The notes under the pieces: generated by a model | The model's input: only the letters and a program-made list of their open reading frames with translations | Databases searched by the model: none | Told to the model about the DNA's origin: nothing | Made by a program: the position numbers and the translations under genes | Part shown: positions 6,085 through 6,740 of the stretch, piece after piece | How the letters are laid out: each line of letters begins with the position of its first letter | Position numbering within the stretch: the first letter of the stretch is position 1 | DNA from: Bacillota bacterium | GTDB taxonomy: Bacteria > Bacillota > Clostridia > Acetivibrionales > DSM-2933 | Reading direction: 5' to 3' | Length of the DNA: 6,740 nt | NCBI GenBank assembly: GCA_023441845.1 | Contig: JAEZNF010000683.1 | Location: 1-6,740 of the forward strand

Positions 6085-6740
6085 ATGAATGATTCCGAAT
6101 ATTTCAATGAAATGCATAATCCATTGATAAGAACAGCATGCTTTTTTGTGTTCAAAATGGTATCTTTTCAGGAAGCAGTTGAGAGTGTAAAGAACAGTGA
6201 TGAACTCAATCATATGTCGGATGAAGAACTGCTGTTAATAATTGGAAAGGCCAGGGAATACTGGAAGGATAAGCTGGTAATTGCAAGCCCGGACAATATA
6301 CTGATATATCCGGCGCTAATTTTTGAGTGCGTTAAAGTACGCCTGACAACTGTCGGAAATTACAGGCGTGGTACACAGGGCGATGAGAAAGCTAAACTGG
6401 ATATACGCATGGCACACTGGATAACTATAATTTCACAGTGTTGTATAGATAAAGGAATAGCTTTATTGCTGGTACCTGAACCGAAGGGTGCATGGGAGAC
6501 ATTTGCGGAAGCCAATATGTTGGCACGTGCTCTTCCCGATTCAGGAAAATTAAGGTTACGGGAAGCACTATATTCGGTTTATGGACAAAGGATGGCGGCA
6601 GCATCCGGTCGGCAACAGCTTTTAATTGAGAGATCGGTACATGACATCAACGCTCTTTTAGGTATTCCGGAACGCCAAAAAGAAGCTGAAAGCTATTTGA
6701 AAGAAATCGAGGAAGCATTCGACGACCTTTATGTAATATT
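6085..6740 (+). CDS. uncharacterised helical protein, third gene of CHAT operon (partial)
   Basis: An open frame of 218 codons runs from the ATG at 6085 to the window edge, so the C-terminus is missing. AGGA at 6075-6078, 6 nt upstream, overlaps the stop codon of the previous gene, and the 8-nt gap points to translational coupling. The sequence is mostly predicted helix, with no signal peptide or clear membrane segment. Notable stretches are MSDEELLLIIGKAREYW (44-60), a Cys pair at 119-120 followed by DKGIALLLVPEP (122-133), and a charged C-terminal helix (RQKEAESYLKEIEEAF, 197-212). Alternating helices, as in EANMLARAL and LREALYSVYGQRM, recall TPR-like solenoids, but I see no clear TPR consensus and no nucleotide-binding motif in the visible part. 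It may be the sensor or scaffold subunit, as TPR domains are often fused to CHAT; this is a guess from context. Confidence 0.75.
   Translation, partial: MNDSEYFNEMHNPLIRTACFFVFKMVSFQEAVESVKNSDELNHMSDEELLLIIGKAREYWKDKLVIASPDNILIYPALIFECVKVRLTTVGNYRRGTQGDEKAKLDIRMAHWITIISQCCIDKGIALLLVPEPKGAWETFAEANMLARALPDSGKLRLREALYSVYGQRMAAASGRQQLLIERSVHDINALLGIPERQKEAESYLKEIEEAFDDLYVI

Noticed and set aside
4209..6220. 13-nt match AATCATATGTCGG at 4209-4221 and 6208-6220
   Set aside because: The second copy is inside a coding region as ordinary codons (Asn-His-Met-Ser) and lacks the other arm of the palindrome, so it is probably coincidence.
5332..6630. Shared CAACAGCTTTTAA in the CHAT gene and in the third gene of the operon
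   Set aside because: Both encode Gln-Gln-Leu-Leu in helices; the surrounding protein sequences are unrelated, so it is not evidence of duplication.

Overview
The window looks like the chromosome of a low-GC, anaerobic Firmicute of class Clostridia. The reasons are the A/T-rich intergenic DNA, strong AAAGGA/AGAGG-type ribosome binding sites, sigma-A-like promoters, and a multi-cluster iron-sulfur flavin oxidoreductase next to PBP5-type and beta-lactamase-like serine hydrolases. The genus cannot be fixed from the sequence alone. No tRNA, rRNA, transposase, CRISPR array or integrase gene is visible.

Layout. (1) Positions 994 to 1, minus strand: the N-terminal 331 residues of an oxidoreductase, cut by the window edge. 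It joins a [2Fe-2S] ferredoxin domain to a GltD-like 4Fe-4S/FAD domain. (2) Positions 995-1551: a long divergent intergenic region. It holds a good minus-strand sigma-A promoter far upstream of the oxidoreductase, a leader of about 275 nt with several mutually exclusive inverted repeats, and an A-tract-rich plus-strand promoter region. (3) Positions 1552-3940, plus strand: a two-gene cell-wall operon. The first gene encodes a membrane-anchored class A beta-lactamase-like serine hydrolase with a shortened omega loop. The second encodes a secreted, C-terminally anchored D-Ala-D-Ala carboxypeptidase of family S11. (4) Positions 3941-4247: A/T-rich intergenic DNA with an extended -10 promoter and a perfect hairpin just before the next ribosome binding site. 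(5) Positions 4248-6740, plus strand: a probable operon of a CHAT-domain (caspase/separase-fold) cysteine protease, a 168-residue protein with one strongly hydrophobic segment, and an unrecognised mostly helical protein that runs off the window.

How the parts may work together. The two serine hydrolases probably act on the same peptidoglycan substrate outside the membrane. The CHAT cluster is the most unusual part. CHAT proteases are known from prokaryotic conflict and cell-suicide systems, where they cleave a partner protein. A small neighbour with a membrane-insertable segment fits a protease-effector pair, but this is inference: no substrate or sensor can be proven here. A 19-nt element (18/19 identical) sits at the proposed -10 region of both plus-strand units, so the cell-wall operon and the CHAT operon may share a control signal.
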